DNA of 64,000 bases from Mikania micrantha (Eukaryota > Streptophyta > Magnoliopsida > Asterales > Asteraceae), in contig CM018690.1 of assembly GCA_009363875.1 (NCBI GenBank), forward strand, positions 14,725,971 through 14,789,970, in the 5' to 3' direction. The notes under the pieces are model-generated. The model made no database searches. It was not told the origin of the DNA and saw only the letters and a list, made by a program, of their open reading frames with translations. The translations under genes and the position numbers were made by a program. Each line of letters opens with the position of its first letter. Position 1 is the stretch's first letter. This document shows positions 45,209 to 58,035 of the stretch, one piece after another.

Positions 45209-46252
45209 ATGGAGTGGGTTAGAGGTAAAATGATCGGCCATGGAAGCTTTGCAGCTGTTAGTCTAGCTAAACCCACAAAAAGAGATTCAAATTTTCCGCC
45301 ATTGATGGCGGTGAAATCTTGTGGGATATCTCACTGTGATTCATTGATGAACGAGCGTATGATCTTGGACGAGCTTAAAGATTGTCCGGAGATTATCAAC
45401 TGTTTCGGCGATTCGGTGACGGTGGAGAACGGTGAGCGATTGTATAACGTAGCGTTGGAGTATGCTTCCGGTGGCGCTTTATCGGAGAAGGTGAAGAATT
45501 CCGGTGGTTTTCGGTTGTCGGAAAATGATATTCGGCGGTACACGAGTTCAATTCTGAAGGGGCTTTGGTTTATTCATCGAAATGGGTTTGTGCACTGTGA
45601 TATCAAGCTTCAAAATGTTCTGTTGGTTTGTGCTGATGGTAAAGAATCGGTTAAAATAGCTGACTTCGGGTTGGCGAAGAAGACGACCGAGACCAGAGAG
45701 GTTGGTTTAAAACACGAATTTAGAGGTACTCCGATGTACATGGCGCCGGAAACGGTTGTCGCCGGAGAGCAGGAATCGGCGTCGGATATATGGGCGTTAG
45801 GGTGTTTGGTAACTGAATTAGTTACCGGTAATCCGGTTTGGAATTGCTCCGACGTCGGTGCTCTGTTGATGAAGATCGGAGTCGGCAGCGGAATTCCAGA
45901 GATTCCCGGGAAATTATCCGACGCCGGGAAAGATTTCATCGGAAAATGTTTTTTGAAAGACCCAAGAGAAAGATGGACGGCTGAGATGCTTCTAAATCAT
46001 CCGTTTATCAACACTGTTGAATTTGAAGAAGAAACAGAGGATCAAGTATCTCCGAGAGACCCGTTTGGATTCCTTGATTGGGAATCAGAGCAATCATGTT
46101 CAATTTCGCCGGAATTTGATAGTTTGGTCGGAGAAGAAACGGAATCCCGATCTGGGTCGCCGGCGGTTCTGCCGGAGACGAGATTGGGGCAGCTGCTGAC
46201 AGATCAGAAGCCCAATTGGTCTGTTTCAAACAGTTGGGTGATAGTAAGGTGA
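45209..46252 (+). CDS. MAPKKK17/18-like: MAPKKK17/18-type protein kinase (intronless)
   Basis: The frame is open from 45077, but I start at ATG 45209 (MEWVRGK) because the family begins M-x-W-x-RGK; an ATG two codons upstream (45203) is an alternative. The product is about 347 residues, a serine/threonine kinase at the top of a MAP kinase cascade. It shows the glycine loop GHGSFA (10-15), ATP lysine in MAVK (K36), catalytic loop VHCDIKLQN (HCD in place of HRD, normal in this clade), metal-binding DFG, activation segment ending APE, and a DIWALGC motif; the catalytic domain ends near residue 275 (HPFI). The acidic, serine-rich C-terminal tail is typical of the ABA-linked Raf-unlike MAPKKK17/18 group. 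No introns or breaks. Known relatives act in ABA signalling through MKK3; that role here is by homology only. Confidence 0.93.
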   Translation: MEWVRGKMIGHGSFAAVSLAKPTKRDSNFPPLMAVKSCGISHCDSLMNERMILDELKDCPEIINCFGDSVTVENGERLYNVALEYASGGALSEKVKNSGGFRLSENDIRRYTSSILKGLWFIHRNGFVHCDIKLQNVLLVCADGKESVKIADFGLAKKTTETREVGLKHEFRGTPMYMAPETVVAGEQESASDIWALGCLVTELVTGNPVWNCSDVGALLMKIGVGSGIPEIPGKLSDAGKDFIGKCFLKDPRERWTAEMLLNHPFINTVEFEEETEDQVSPRDPFGFLDWESEQSCSISPEFDSLVGEETESRSGSPAVLPETRLGQLLTDQKPNWSVSNSWVIVR

Positions 46253-47794
46253 TGCCAGCAGGAGCAGATTCATAGCACCGCTGATTAATTTTTTTTTTTA
46301 TAAAAAATTTTTGACACGGATTTATTATTGATTATAGTTGGAGCAGAAAATTAATTAGTTTTTTTAGTTGTAAATACAGATAGATAGATAGATAGATGTG
46401 GAAGATGTACATACCACAAAATTTTTGTTACTATATGATTTCTTTAACAATATAATTTTGGGTCTATTACAAGTTCCAATTTCCATTTTCTAATTTATTA
46501 TTTTTTTTCTTCGAGTTTAAGGAGACCTGATCTTTGGAACTGCAAATTTTGTAGTATAATCACAAAACAAGTGTAAATATTTTAAATATGTAGTTTGATA
46601 TATAAATGATTTGATTCTGAATTTTAGTTGTTTCGGTCTTCAACTTGTTTTTTTGATATTCCATACATGTAAAGATAACTGTGTAGAGGTAGGTATAAAT
46701 TAAAAGATCAATCATTATAAGTAAACAGAAGCAACTTGCAAGTATTGATTATAAGGTAGAGGTGTAGCTTGCAAGTATCATGTTAAGTGTTTGAAAGCAA
46801 ACCACAGGATGAAAGCAACGATCTTTTTGCTACAAATTTGTTGTCTTTTGCAGGATTGGATGCTATAACACTGTTAAAAAAAAAAAACCCTTTTAGTTTC
46901 ATATTATGTATCACTTTTATAATTAAATGATATTATGAGGAATGATTTTTTTTTTTATTTGGTATAAATAACACAATGTTGAAACATATTTCTATGACTA
47001 AATATACAAAACGCAGTTATAAATAGTAAAATACAACTATCAAAGCCAGGGGTAAAACCAAGTTGGTGTATGTTTTTTTAGTCAATGCATAGATGACGGG
47101 GCTTTGAGGTATAGTTGTTAGACTCATTCTATATGGGCTCTCTCTTCCTTCGTTATCTTTTTTTTTTTTGAAACATTTGTATGGAAATTCAAATATAATT
47201 ATTATTTATATTTTACTTTATATCAAGATAATTATATTTAAGTAAAATGATTATATATAATTTTGAAATTTAGAATGTTGTTTTTTATTTTATAAAATAA
47301 CATATGTTCATTTGCGTTTAAATATTTAATTCCTTAATGAAAAAAAACACAATTATGAGTTTATGTTCTTTTAATGTTTATTAGTCGTTCGCAAACAAGT
47401 TAAATGATAACCGAGCGAACACGAGCAAACGCTCATTAATATTTATTCTGTTCGTTTACAACACTATAACTACGTTTCTTTACAATGCGTGATATGTTTT
47501 GTGTGTGCGTATATGTTCCCGTATTTGCCACCAATACGAACCGATGTTTGACGATTACATGCTCAAAAGAACGTATACTTCAGTCACCTAGTTTTAGAAC
47601 AATTCTAAATTAAAAAGGTTAAAATATTATTAATATCAACTAACATTATAATATATTTGGTGTTCATTTACTAAATAAATTATGTCCGCCCAATTCGGTC
47701 AAAAATCGTCGACGATTTTTCTTTTTAGCATCCTATTATTCCACATTTCCACCTACGTCTTTCCTTAACAAGTGACATCGGGAATTTTTATTAC
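46253..47794. other. MAPKKK 3' flank and intergenic DNA
   Basis: A (GATA)n microsatellite lies at 46378-46397. The stretch 47380-47450 has GTTCG/CGAAC words in both orientations, like a worn MITE of the 2815-3253 type. No gene seen. Confidence 0.45.
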
Positions 47795-47802
47795 ATTATT
47801 AT

Positions 47803-48553
47803 CAAGGGGTCTTAGAGCAAGTGCGGAAGGTACGACCGCACAGGGCCCAATTTTTTAGAGGGGCTTAAATTTTTTAAAAATTGTATGTATTATATATATT
47901 TTAATTTATTTTACAGCAAACACATATAACAATTCAATTTTTAATTATATTTAAAATATTTAAAGCAAGTCGATTGTTTTTCAAATGCATCAATTGCGTA
48001 TAGAATCTTGTTGACTATTTCAGTAACTATAGCATCTTCAGAAAGAAAATTTTTCAAAATTGAAGTTGTTGAAGTCATACTTACGATTGATAATGTATCA
48101 AGAAAGACTTAATGGATTGACAATGAAATCAGGGACAGAGGATCACCCGCGGGCCCCCTGTTTTTTTGCTCAAAAGGGTCGATATTATAGCATTTCGTCG
48201 GAAAATCATTCGGTTCCCTTCGTTTTCTTCCTAAAAATCGTTCGGCCCCTCCGTTTTCTTCTTAAAAATCCTTCGGCCCCCTCCGATTTCTTCTTAAAAA
48301 TCTTTCGACCCCCTCCGAGCTTTTTTCAAGCTCCGTCACTGAATGATACTATTGATAATGAGATAATAGACAATGTGGATATGAAGATTTAATTAACAAG
48401 TCTGCATCAAAAAATGCTAGATTAATGTCACATTTTATTTAGTTATTTGAAACAATATTGTTTTAATTATCGTCAATTTGTGTGTGCGCACGCGCACATA
48501 AGGCCTATTTTTAACATTCGCACAGGGCACCTAATTTCTCAGAGACGACCCTG
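47803..48553 (+). mobile_element. Non-autonomous hAT element with hATC remnant, member 2
   Basis: Sibling of 44131-44714. It is bounded by the 8-bp duplication ATTATTAT (47795-47802 and 48554-48561) and has the same terminal inverted repeats (CAAGGGGTCTTAGAGCA left; CAGGGTCGTCTCTGAGAA from the right). It has the same LKLLKSYLR and QERLNGLTM coding remnant near 48060-48125. A smaller MITE sits inside it at 48130-48341, which accounts for its greater length. Confidence 0.9.
48130..48341. mobile_element. Small hAT-type MITE nested in the hATC element
   Basis: The sibling at 44131 lacks this 212-bp block. The ends CAGGGACAGAGG and, inverted, CAGTGACGGAGC are hAT-like; the flanks AATGAAAT and AATGATAC differ at two of eight bases but match the uninterrupted sibling target (AATGATAC). 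The interior has three diverged copies of a TTCGGCCCCCTCCG-TTTCTTCTTAAAAAT unit of about 33 bp. Confidence 0.75.
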
Positions 48554-48561
48554 ATTATTAT

Positions 48562-49317
48562 TATAATAATATAATAAAATATTATATAAAAAAATAATAA
48601 ATAAAAATTAGTTGAAAAATAAATATTAATTAACTAAAATATTCATAAAATAGTATTAAAAATAGGAAATAATAAATTATAACTTAATTTTGAAAATATA
48701 ATTTTTATAGCATGAGTGTATAATAGGATATTGAAGTATAATTTTTATTATCTAATATAATTATTTAATATGAGAAAGATGCAAAACAATAAAAATAAGA
48801 AGCCATAACAGAGCCACACGCAGTCCCGTATTATTTGTATTTATTAGTATACTGCACTCAAAACAAACCTTTTTTTTTTTGGTAAGTTGAATTCATCTTT
48901 TTGTTTCTAGATGTAGGTAAAAAATAGCTTGATAATTAAAACTGATATAACCATTCAAAGTGTTAGTTTGATATAGGTTTGTAAACCCTATGGCTTGATA
49001 TAAGTTTTAATCCGGTCAACTACAATTGATTATATTTAACGAACTTCAAGTTGATCCTCAAACCCCTACAAATTAAGCTTCCAAAAACCGCTTTGACTTG
49101 ACTTTTGTTAACTTGAACCAAACTGGTTTCAAGTTTCAACAAGAACTCTGTGGGCCAAAAACCTGATTTCTAAACCAATGCTTGTTTAATTTGTGTGCCT
49201 AAGGCCCTAAGATAGCCGATGGCTAGAGTCTAGATGCCCAATTGAACTTTGTAACTCGGCCCAATAGCCGAAGCATACTGCATAGCCATACGGCCCATAC
49301 AGTGCATACAAATAAAA
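48562..49317. other. Intergenic, nothing recognised
   Basis: AT-rich DNA, with no supported gene. Confidence 0.4.
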
Positions 49318-49600
49318 TTGGAAAATTGGCTTTTAATAGTACAAACTTTGATCAATTGATCAATTGGAGCAACATTTAGAGGTAAGTTATACATCATTCG
49401 ACTCGTATTCTCTACCTGAACAAAAACTCTCAAAAATCCGTTCGAAACTCGAAAAAAGTTAACGCTGTTAGGGTTTTTTTGACGGCGGTCCGCCACAGGT
49501 AAATATGTCAAAAATTCGGACCATTATTGGGAATTTTCATAGTTGGGGCCGGCAGCGGCCAATTGATCAAAGTTTGGATTATTTAAATCCAATTTTCTAA
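49318..49600. repeat. Inverted repeat, arms about 40 bp, possible MITE
   Basis: GGAAAATTGGCTTTTAATAG..AAACTTTGATCAATTG at 49318-49364 is complementary to CAATTGATCAAAGTTTGG..AAATCCAATTTTC at 49561-49600. About 195 bp, including a GC-richer GACGGCGGTCCGCC stretch, lies between. Ends and target duplication are not resolved. Confidence 0.5.
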
Positions 49601-49763
49601 TAAAATTTTGGCCCATAATAAAAAATAAAAGTTCTAACTGTTTTCCTTTTTAGTTGAACGTTTCATATTTTGAAAGAAAATATTTGACTATGATCGAAAT
49701 GTCTAAAATATCTTGTCATTATAATACTTGCTTCAAATAATTGGCTTTTGTTTTGATGCAACA

Positions 49764-50950
49764 CTAGTATATTGAACCGTGTCACACGGGCTGGTTCGTA
49801 AAATTATATTAAATAATATGAATTAGTAATTAAGAATTTAAATTGTAAAATGATTTTTGAGATATTTTTTTGTTGCTTAATTTACAGAACGAAGATTATT
49901 GAAAACCTATAGTTCATTTAACTTAGATTGAATGAATAAATTAAATAAATAAGTTGTAAATGCCAAAGTAACTATTTTTTTTGTGTAAAATTGAAAATAT
50001 ATAGACACATTAATCCATTTAGATAGATGAATGTTCGGATAAATATAGAAAAATAACTTAAAATTTCAAAAATATCTAATAATTTAGAATGATTGTTTAT
50101 TAAGCAATAGAGATAAAAATAAAATGTGATAAAATGACAAAAGTTTAAAATTAAATAACCAAAATCATATGTCACAACTTGAATCATCATACTTGTTCTA
50201 TTCCTTAAATGTATGTAGGATGAGTTGTTTATTTAATAATTAAATAATAAATAATAATTTTATACATAAAAAATAATTTTTTTTAATTAATATTTTGTAT
50301 TGGCGAAAAAATTATAATGTTAAAAAATATAGGTTTTAAAAAACTGATAAAAGATAGAACAAATATGTATTTGCAAACAATTAATCATAAGTGTATATTT
50401 ATTTTAGTTAAATAAAAGTGTATTATTTAAAATTTTTAATTAAAAAATATAATTAACATAAATATCATTGATGATTAATTTTGCGAAATATATTTATAAT
50501 ACTTGAATTTTGAAAAAAAGTATTTAGTAAATATAAATAATAAAAGTGTGAATGTTTAAAGGTTTTAATAATTATACAAATAAAAGTCATTTATAAAACA
50601 TAATTATAATCATTATTTTTGTTTCTTTTATTAAAATTATAAAATGTGAAATGCGTATTCTAATTTAACTTGAATAATTTTAAATTTTCAAAATTTTAAG
50701 CAAAAATCAAAAGTTTGATATGATTCGGTTTCATTGATATTCAAAGAAAATAAATTTGATTTTTTAAATTAGAAAGTTTGACTTGATTTTTTTTATTAAA
50801 TGAAAGTTGTTATTAAAACATTGAAGATTAACATGGTGATGACATGTGTCATTATTTGTTATTTGCCAAATCATTTTATGCCAAGTGTCTTGTAGTGTAA
50901 CCAAAAGATGACAAGTGGTCAATTGTTATTGTTTTATTATATAGTATAGA
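49764..50950 (-). mobile_element. Non-autonomous Helitron with clean ends, 1187 bp
   Basis: On the minus strand the element begins TCTATACTATATAATAAAAC (A just before, at 50951). It ends CTAG followed by T, with a hairpin CCGTGTGACACGG about 10 bases before the end. An A-TC..CTAG-T junction with a subterminal hairpin and no target duplication is diagnostic of Helitrons. The 5' region has CCACTTGTCATC, like the plus-strand relative at 3282. No Rep/helicase gene is present. Confidence 0.82.
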
Positions 50951-52662
50951 TATAGATATACATATAGATTTAGCTATGAAACATTGTTGTCTAAAATAAA
51001 TTGCTTTGGTTCTTGGTTAAGGGTCATCCTGTGTTCGCAATATCTGCGAGTTCTTGTAGGTAAGACTTTGGAGGAGTTAAGTTTAGAAGTTGAATTGTGT
51101 CTTTGGAACATGTTTGTATATGGGATAATCAGGAATAAATTAACTCACGAATTTATGAAGATACAACAACAAAAAATGGAAGGAAAAAAAAGGTGAAAAA
51201 AATTCTGAAAATTGGAACCGAAAATCAAGCTTGAAAATTCACAAACCAACATCAAATGAATTGAAGAAGAAGAAGAAGAAGAAGAAGATGAAGAAACTTG
51301 AGAAACAATCGTTTAGCTTAATGTCAAGCTTTATTGAATTATTGTTAATTATGGATTAATGATGTCATGTAATTAAGATCATACATTTGTTTCAGATGAG
51401 TTAGATGCATATCATAAAAGCAATGTAAACTAGTTGTAAATCTTAATAACACATCGTCCACATCACTCCACAATGAACTATTCTGTGGACATTTGTGTCT
51501 TTGATGATAGTGTTTTGAGTTTTGTTGTTTTATCATTTTTTTTTATGTCAATAAAGTTAGGCACTTCTTTTTCTTTTTTTTTTTTCTTTTTTTTCTTATT
51601 TTGCTTATTTACTCTCTCGGAGTGAAATTCGTGTTTTAGATAACTTTAAAGTGATAAACATGTGTTACCACAAAACAAACCTACTAATATCAAAGAAAAA
51701 GACAATAAAAAAAACAAAACAAAAAGGAAGAAAAAGAATAAAAAAAAAAAAAAGTCATTAGCAAGATCCAAACTTGTGAAGCTAGAAAGGGAGTGTCAAT
51801 AAACCAGAGCAAACCACTTCTATTTATACATTTTTAAGTTAACATCTATCTTAAAAGTAAAATATATATGAACAACTGGAATCCAAAAAATAAATAATAT
51901 AACTGGATATACCTTCTGCTTTATAGGTGACATAGTTAATATTTGAGTAAACTTCTCTTTTACTCCCTATAATTTGATAACATAGAGACACGTTATATTA
52001 TAATATAAAATAAGCAAAAGAAAATGCCTTTCCAACACAGTAAAGCTTCTAAAAAAAAGAATCATTACAATTGTTCAAAGAAAACCATAATTATAATTGT
52101 AATTTCTCAGATGTATTATTTGGTTAATGATTACACGATTTTGATTAATCAGATAATGACCTAATACCATACCCACAAAACAATGTCATTTTTTTTCATT
52201 CTCATGCTTGGTTCAGAACGCATGCACAATATGCTCATACAAATATTTTTAACAAGGCTTTCAACGTCATCTGCTAAAGATAATAAAATGATATAAAAAG
52301 TTATTATAAATATAATAATTAACTATGGGTGTAGTAACGTTATATGAAAGGCCTTTTCATTTGATGTATTACATGTATAAACATTTATCACCTATCACAA
52401 TAATCATCTATTTAAACGAAATATATTAATATAAAAGAAAAGAATATAGACTTTATCATTATCATCAAAGTTTTACCAATCTATTGATATGCATTTATAA
52501 ATTATTTATAGTACATGATTAAATTATCTAACAACTCGCTCACGATGTTGATTAAACACATAATATACTCAACATGTTGTATTAGAACGATGTCATTTAT
52601 ATCAATTCAATCATGAAGATGCTTTTGTTTTTTGTTTTATTTTTTGTCATTTCAAACCAGTG
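50951..52662. other. Intergenic, nothing recognised
   Basis: AT-rich; a (GAA)n run at 51263-51287 and poly-A/poly-T runs. I looked here on the minus strand for the missing kinase exons of the receptor gene and found none. Confidence 0.5.
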
Positions 52663-52670
52663 CATTCATG

Positions 52671-53931
52671 CAGGGGCGGCCCAACCGTTTTGGTGGCCCT
52701 AAGCAAAGCAAAAAACTTGAGGCCCTATGCTTGTGACACAGGCCAATCCTATAGAGCTTCTTGTTTAAGTTTTTCGCTCTTAGACCACCCACAGTGGGTA
52801 AGCCGTGGAACCGGCGGGACTCAACCGGTGAGGCGGGGCCAAGCGGGCACACCGCCACCCCTCTTCGGCGGGCTCAAAATCAAGGGGAGCGCGGCCCCCG
52901 CTCCCCGCTCTCCTCCCTCTCACATACAATTTTCTCCTCTCTCACACAATGGGTAAAGTTTTCGGTGGGGCGACCATTATGAGGTTTTAAGGTTTTCAGT
53001 GGGGTGATGACGTTGCAAGAAATTTCGATGGGGAGGGATTTTCAGTGGGGTGACCGCTGTGGATAGTCTTATGGATGCACCTAATTCATGCTTTTAGTTT
53101 CGGTTAGATATTTAATCAAATTTAGAGAACACTATACCTTAAGCAGAATAAGAAACCAATTAACCTTAAATAGAATAAGAAACTCTAAAATAGTAGCCAA
53201 ACAGAACTCTAAAATAACAGCCAAACAAAGCAACACATATAGCTTCCAATTACCAAATTCAGAGTAATTAACAATTTAAAGTAGATACCTGAGAAGTGAG
53301 AACAAAGAATTGAGTCGGTAAGACAAGAGAATTGAGTTCACACTATACAACCACATGAGGGAGATGGAGAAGACTGGGCACCGACGAGAGAAATGAACAC
53401 TGATGCACCGCCAGCCGCCGCGTCGGTGTCGCCAAACACTCAAACATAATACACAACTAGTGCCGAACAAACAACAGTGAACACCTCCTAACAACCACAA
53501 GGGGAGGCGGGGAGCAAGTCAATCGTCAACTAACGAACTGTAACTTGGTCAGAAGCCAATCAGAACACTGTAACTTGATCGGAGGACGGCCCTTCGTCTT
53601 CCACCATCTCCCGTTTAGGCGCTTTGTATTCTAACCCCAATCGCAATATCGCCATTCCCGTGAGTTCTTCCATTCTTTCAATCGGCCCCACTTCTTTACC
53701 CTACGTAACTGCTTCCCGTTTCTCTTTTTTTTAGATTTGGGCTCCTTGGCTGCGCGGCCCACTATTGTACGTTGCAAAATGGCAGAATTCGAGTCTTTTC
53801 TTCATCAGCCCATTGTCCATAAACCCAAATAATTGACATATATACAGAAAAATATATAAAAAATTGGGGCCCTATTTTTTGGGTGGCCCCAAGCCCTAGC
53901 TTGGCCCATTAACACTATTGGGCCGACCCTG
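52671..53931. mobile_element. hAT-like element with CAGGGGCGGCCC ends
   Basis: The left end CAGGGGCGGCCCAACCG pairs with CAGGGTCGGCCCAATAG from the right end, and the subterminal regions on both sides repeat GGCCC, GGGCC and GTGGCCC words. No 8-bp duplication is visible (CATTCATG left, CCTGTTAT right), so the ends may be eroded. It has no transposase. It contains a nested Harbinger-type MITE and lies directly downstream of the truncated receptor kinase gene. Confidence 0.6.
52783..53068. mobile_element. Harbinger/Tourist-type MITE nested in the hAT-like element
   Basis: The left end GACCACCCACAGTGGG pairs with GACTATCCACAGCGG from the right end. The flanks are TTA at 52780-52782 and 53069-53071, the 3-bp duplication typical of PIF/Harbinger. 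The 286-bp interior is unusually GC-rich for this region. Confidence 0.75.
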
Positions 53932-54275
53932 CCTGTTATCCATCCCAACCCAAAAACTAATTGTTTGGTCCCATTGATCTGTTAATTCAAAAACCAATTA
54001 TTTGGTCCCTTTAATCTATAACTCAACCCAGCCATCTTGCCATTTGTGCTTTTGCTAGAACAGGCAAATTATTACAAAAAAGTTTGAAGAACGAGTTAAA
54101 GTGGTTAGTTGTTAAAATCAATAATAAACTGAAACTTAATTTCCATTTTGTGCTTAATTTATTTCCATTTCATGTTATTTCCTATTAATATATAAAATAT
54201 ATTTACACAAACACATATATGTATATGTACATATATATGTGTGTGCATATATATATTAAGATATATAGTACAAAC
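53932..54275 (-). other. 3' flank of the truncated receptor kinase gene
   Basis: AT-rich sequence that would be intron following exon 9. It contains a (TA)/(TG) run near 54190-54265. No kinase coding sequence. Confidence 0.5.
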
Positions 54276-57200
54276 CTCTTAATTTAGAAGCAACACTCCC
54301 ATTTGGCATAAAAGGGTAGACTAAAATCCGCTCATTTTCAGTTGAACAAAATCCCCAAAGGCGTAAAAGATTACGATGGACAGCCAAACTAATGGTTTCA
54401 ACTTCTGTTTGAAACTGGATTTCACCCCCAAAATTAGTATCATCTTTCAACCTTTTAACCGCCACGATTGTGCCATCTGTCAATGAACCCTTGTAAACAA
54501 TTCCAAATCCACCTTTACCTAATATGTTTTTCGCATTGAAATGGTCCGTAGCAGCCCGCAGTTCCTTAAATGTAAATCTCCTTAAATGGCCCAAGCAAAC
54601 CTCTGGATCATATTGATCTGTTTACATATATTAAATTATAAAAAACTCAAAAATCAAAGAATAAATTTTCTTCTAGAACTATTAGTAACTTTGATAGGAT
54701 CATGTTTTTGATAAAATTTTATTGATACTTTTAGGCAGAAGCGGGAAAATGGGCTTTTGGAATGTGCTGCAGTTTGTAAAACCTATTTAGATGTTGATTT
54801 TCTAATTATTCTACATCAATGTAAAACTTTGATTGGAGAACCATGAGATGAATTGATATAAGAAAATTGATTTCGAGGATAAGTGTTGAATTATACAAGG
54901 TATTGTAAATAACAGATTAATGACTTACCATTAACATCAAAGAATATTTGTTGATTTTTACGATTTCGCCACCAAATGAGCAACACAACAACTATCATTA
55001 GTAGTAATACAGCACCAAAGCTTGTTCCAAGGGCAATCGCTAAATGATGACTTTTATTCCCAGATGAAGATTCACCTGCTAAAGCATATATTAATATATG
55101 TAAGACATTAGACATCATATATGTGTTGTAAAGGATAATTTTCAATTATATTGATACAAAAACATCAACCATACCTACTAAATCCCACTGGTTACACGGC
55201 TATTTGTAGGGTCTGGAGGGTGAGATGCAAGCAAAACTTACCTCTATCCCTAAGGAAAGAGAGGTTGCTTCCAAAGGGACCCTTGACTCAGTTATATTTA
55301 TATGCCCTTCTAAACGTTCACAATTTCATAAATATAATATCAATCGTTTCAAAAAGACTAAAATTACAATATTATTTAATAATAAACAAAATAAAATAAG
55401 TGACAACGACCATCTTGATTGACAAATAGAAAAACAACATCATTATTGCGAAATGAGAATCATCTTTTTATTTGGCGTAAACATTTTGCTACAAGTAAAT
55501 GACTTCAATTTTAAATTTTTATGGAATGTGTAAGTATGGCAGTTCTAGCATTTAGATAGAATGAAAACGACAATATAAATTCTATGGAAAAAAAATGTAC
55601 TAAGATTCAAGCAAGGTTTATAGGGGATAGATCATAGATACCTGTGTTACCATCTGGAGGGAAAGACAGTGGCTCAGGATAAACAACTGAACAATCATTT
55701 GCTGAATTATGTTTACATAGTAATGGATTTCCTATAATTCTAATTAAAAAAGAAAAGAAACTTTAGATTGATGATTATTCTAGAATAACTCAATGAAAGA
55801 TTGTATTATAAAAGGTAAAAAACGACTCACTTGAATGTTCTTGCTGATATTTTAGGCAACGAACCGCTAAGGTTATTATAAGAAAGGTCTCTACACAAAA
55901 AATGTAATCCAATTTTTAACTACATACAAAAATATATATAATAAAAAAATATACTCGGTAGTTGCTTTTGTGTTCAAATTCATTAATTTATCTTGTAGCA
56001 TATAACAAAAGTAAAATAAATAAATAAAAAAATTAAGGCAAGTTGACATACACAAGAGTGAGGCCTCCAACTTGAGATAATGACTCAGGAACTGGTCCAG
56101 TAAGGCTATTGTTGTTTAGTCGCCTGATTAGAGCATAAATACGTGTTCTAATAAGAAAACTTGATAACAGATCTTAACTTATTGTTGGTAATAGTGATCC
56201 GTTTAAACACAAATGGGTTGAATTGAATCGTTTGTATCTCAAACTGGGAATCAAACAATTTAGCTTATAGTGGAGAGAGACAAATGGGTTGAAAATCGAG
56301 TAAACTGGACTTTTTAAGTCATGCCACCTCCAAAATTGTTGTATTTTATATGTTTATATGACTGTTGTAATAATATACCTTATAGAATCATAACTAATGC
56401 AACAGTAGTTAAAAAGATGGACAAGAAAGTGTTTGCAGGTCAACCCATCTTCTTTCAAGGTGTACCAAAGATGAACACTTTAACTAAACCTGATTTGACC
56501 TGTTACCTGACCCTCTTATCTTGCCAGCTCTACTGCATGCATTAAGATCAAGACTCAAAAATGAAAAAAAAAATTTAAAAACTTACAATAAATTCAAGTT
56601 CTTGAGATCTCCTAAAGAACCAGGCAGCTCACCGCTGAACTTATTCCCAGAAAGATCAAGTGTTTGAAGGTTCCATAACTTCCCAATTGCACCAGTAATT
56701 GGACCAGAAAACGCATTATTCTGTAATGTACTACACAAACACCACAAAAAATCAACTGTAAGGACAACATCACCAAGGCTTTAGAAAAAAAAATTAAAAA
56801 ATTTAGTGAAATATCATAAACTTGGTTACATAGATTGCAAGTTACTAAGATTTCCAATTGCAGGCGATAGAGTCCCGGATATATTCTGACCAGGCATCCC
56901 TCTGATGATTGTAGGAAAAAAAAAAGCACAATAACCCAATTAAATATGCTACACCATAAAAAAATTATGTGAGATAAAAAATTTAGCAACTCACAGGGCA
57001 GAAACAGATCTATCAGAGTTGCAGGTAACCATTTTCCAACTACATGGATCAACAGATGATAAATCCCAGTTGTCCAGAACATTATATGGATCCTTCACAT
57101 CCTGCTTTATAGCCATTAGAGCCACAACTGCAATGGAGACATTAAACTTAACTATATTGAATTATTGATTCTAACACAAATCATATATAACAAAAATATT

Positions 57201-57863
57201 TTGGATGGAAGATATTATATGTAATAACAAAAATTATTTTTAAATATCAAATAATTTTATTAAGGTTTAGAATGAAGAAAAAACTTATGCTTATCTGTCT
57301 ATAAAAAAATTGTTTTCAATAAGCAGTTTGAGATTGCTTTTATCAGATCATTTCTTCACATGAGCATAATCTATCCTTGGAATAAACCCTAGGCTTATAA
57401 ACAGGTCCTTAAGTTTACTGAAATTGTGTCCAAAGTTGCACATGAATTACTAAAAACAGAATTTAACACTGTTTAACTTTACATTTTGGCAGAACTTCCC
57501 ATTTATAGTTATTTTAGAAGCAGTTGAAACCAAACAAACTGCATAAACTAAAGCAAGTAGGTTTTTGGTAAGTACGAGATCCAAACGGTTCGGTTGATGT
57601 GGTTTGACGGGTTTAAAGGTCAATCCGGCTTAATACTTGGAACTAACCATCTAAACGAGACAGGTCACTTAACCTTTATTATTTAATATATTTTCATTCT
57701 TAGAATACTTAGTTACATGTATATATTATAATCATTAACCATCTTTAACATTTTGAAATTTCTAATACAAATTAAAAAAACGGTTCAATCTATCAAACCA
57801 CAAAAATCTAACTGTTTAAACAGCAAAACCTATAAAACTGAAGGATTAGGCGGATCACCCACC

Positions 57864-58035
57864 AAAGGACTTCTAGCCTAGCGGTAGCCTCTTGACTTAT
57901 CTTATGGGAGGTCTTAGGTTTTGCTCTGGGTTGAGCCAAGAGGTTTTTCTAGTTGTGGTTTCCTCCTGGGCAGGTTGGTCAAGTCGCCACGCTCTATTCT
58001 TCGAGCGGAATGATGATCCCAGGTATACCGTATAC
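57864..58035 (+). mobile_element. Probable tRNA-derived SINE in intron 1 of the receptor gene
   Basis: A box A-like CTAGCCTAGCGGTAGCCTC is followed about 35 bp later by a worn box B-like GGTCTTAGGTTTTG. GATCCCAGGTATACCGTATAC lies near the 3' end. Orientation is opposite to the host gene. The A tail and target duplication are not clear. Confidence 0.5.

Noticed and set aside
52652..52982. Overlapping GC-rich open frames near the hAT-like element
   Set aside because: They fall in the terminal region and nested Harbinger MITE and show no protein family.
46254..54275. Missing catalytic kinase exons of the receptor gene
   Set aside because: I searched the minus strand for HRD, DFG, GT.GY.APE-like coding and found none, so the gene is reported as truncated.
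56612..57082. 156-codon minus-strand open frame
   Set aside because: It is in a different frame from exons 2-4 of the receptor gene and spans their introns; the spliced exons explain the region.
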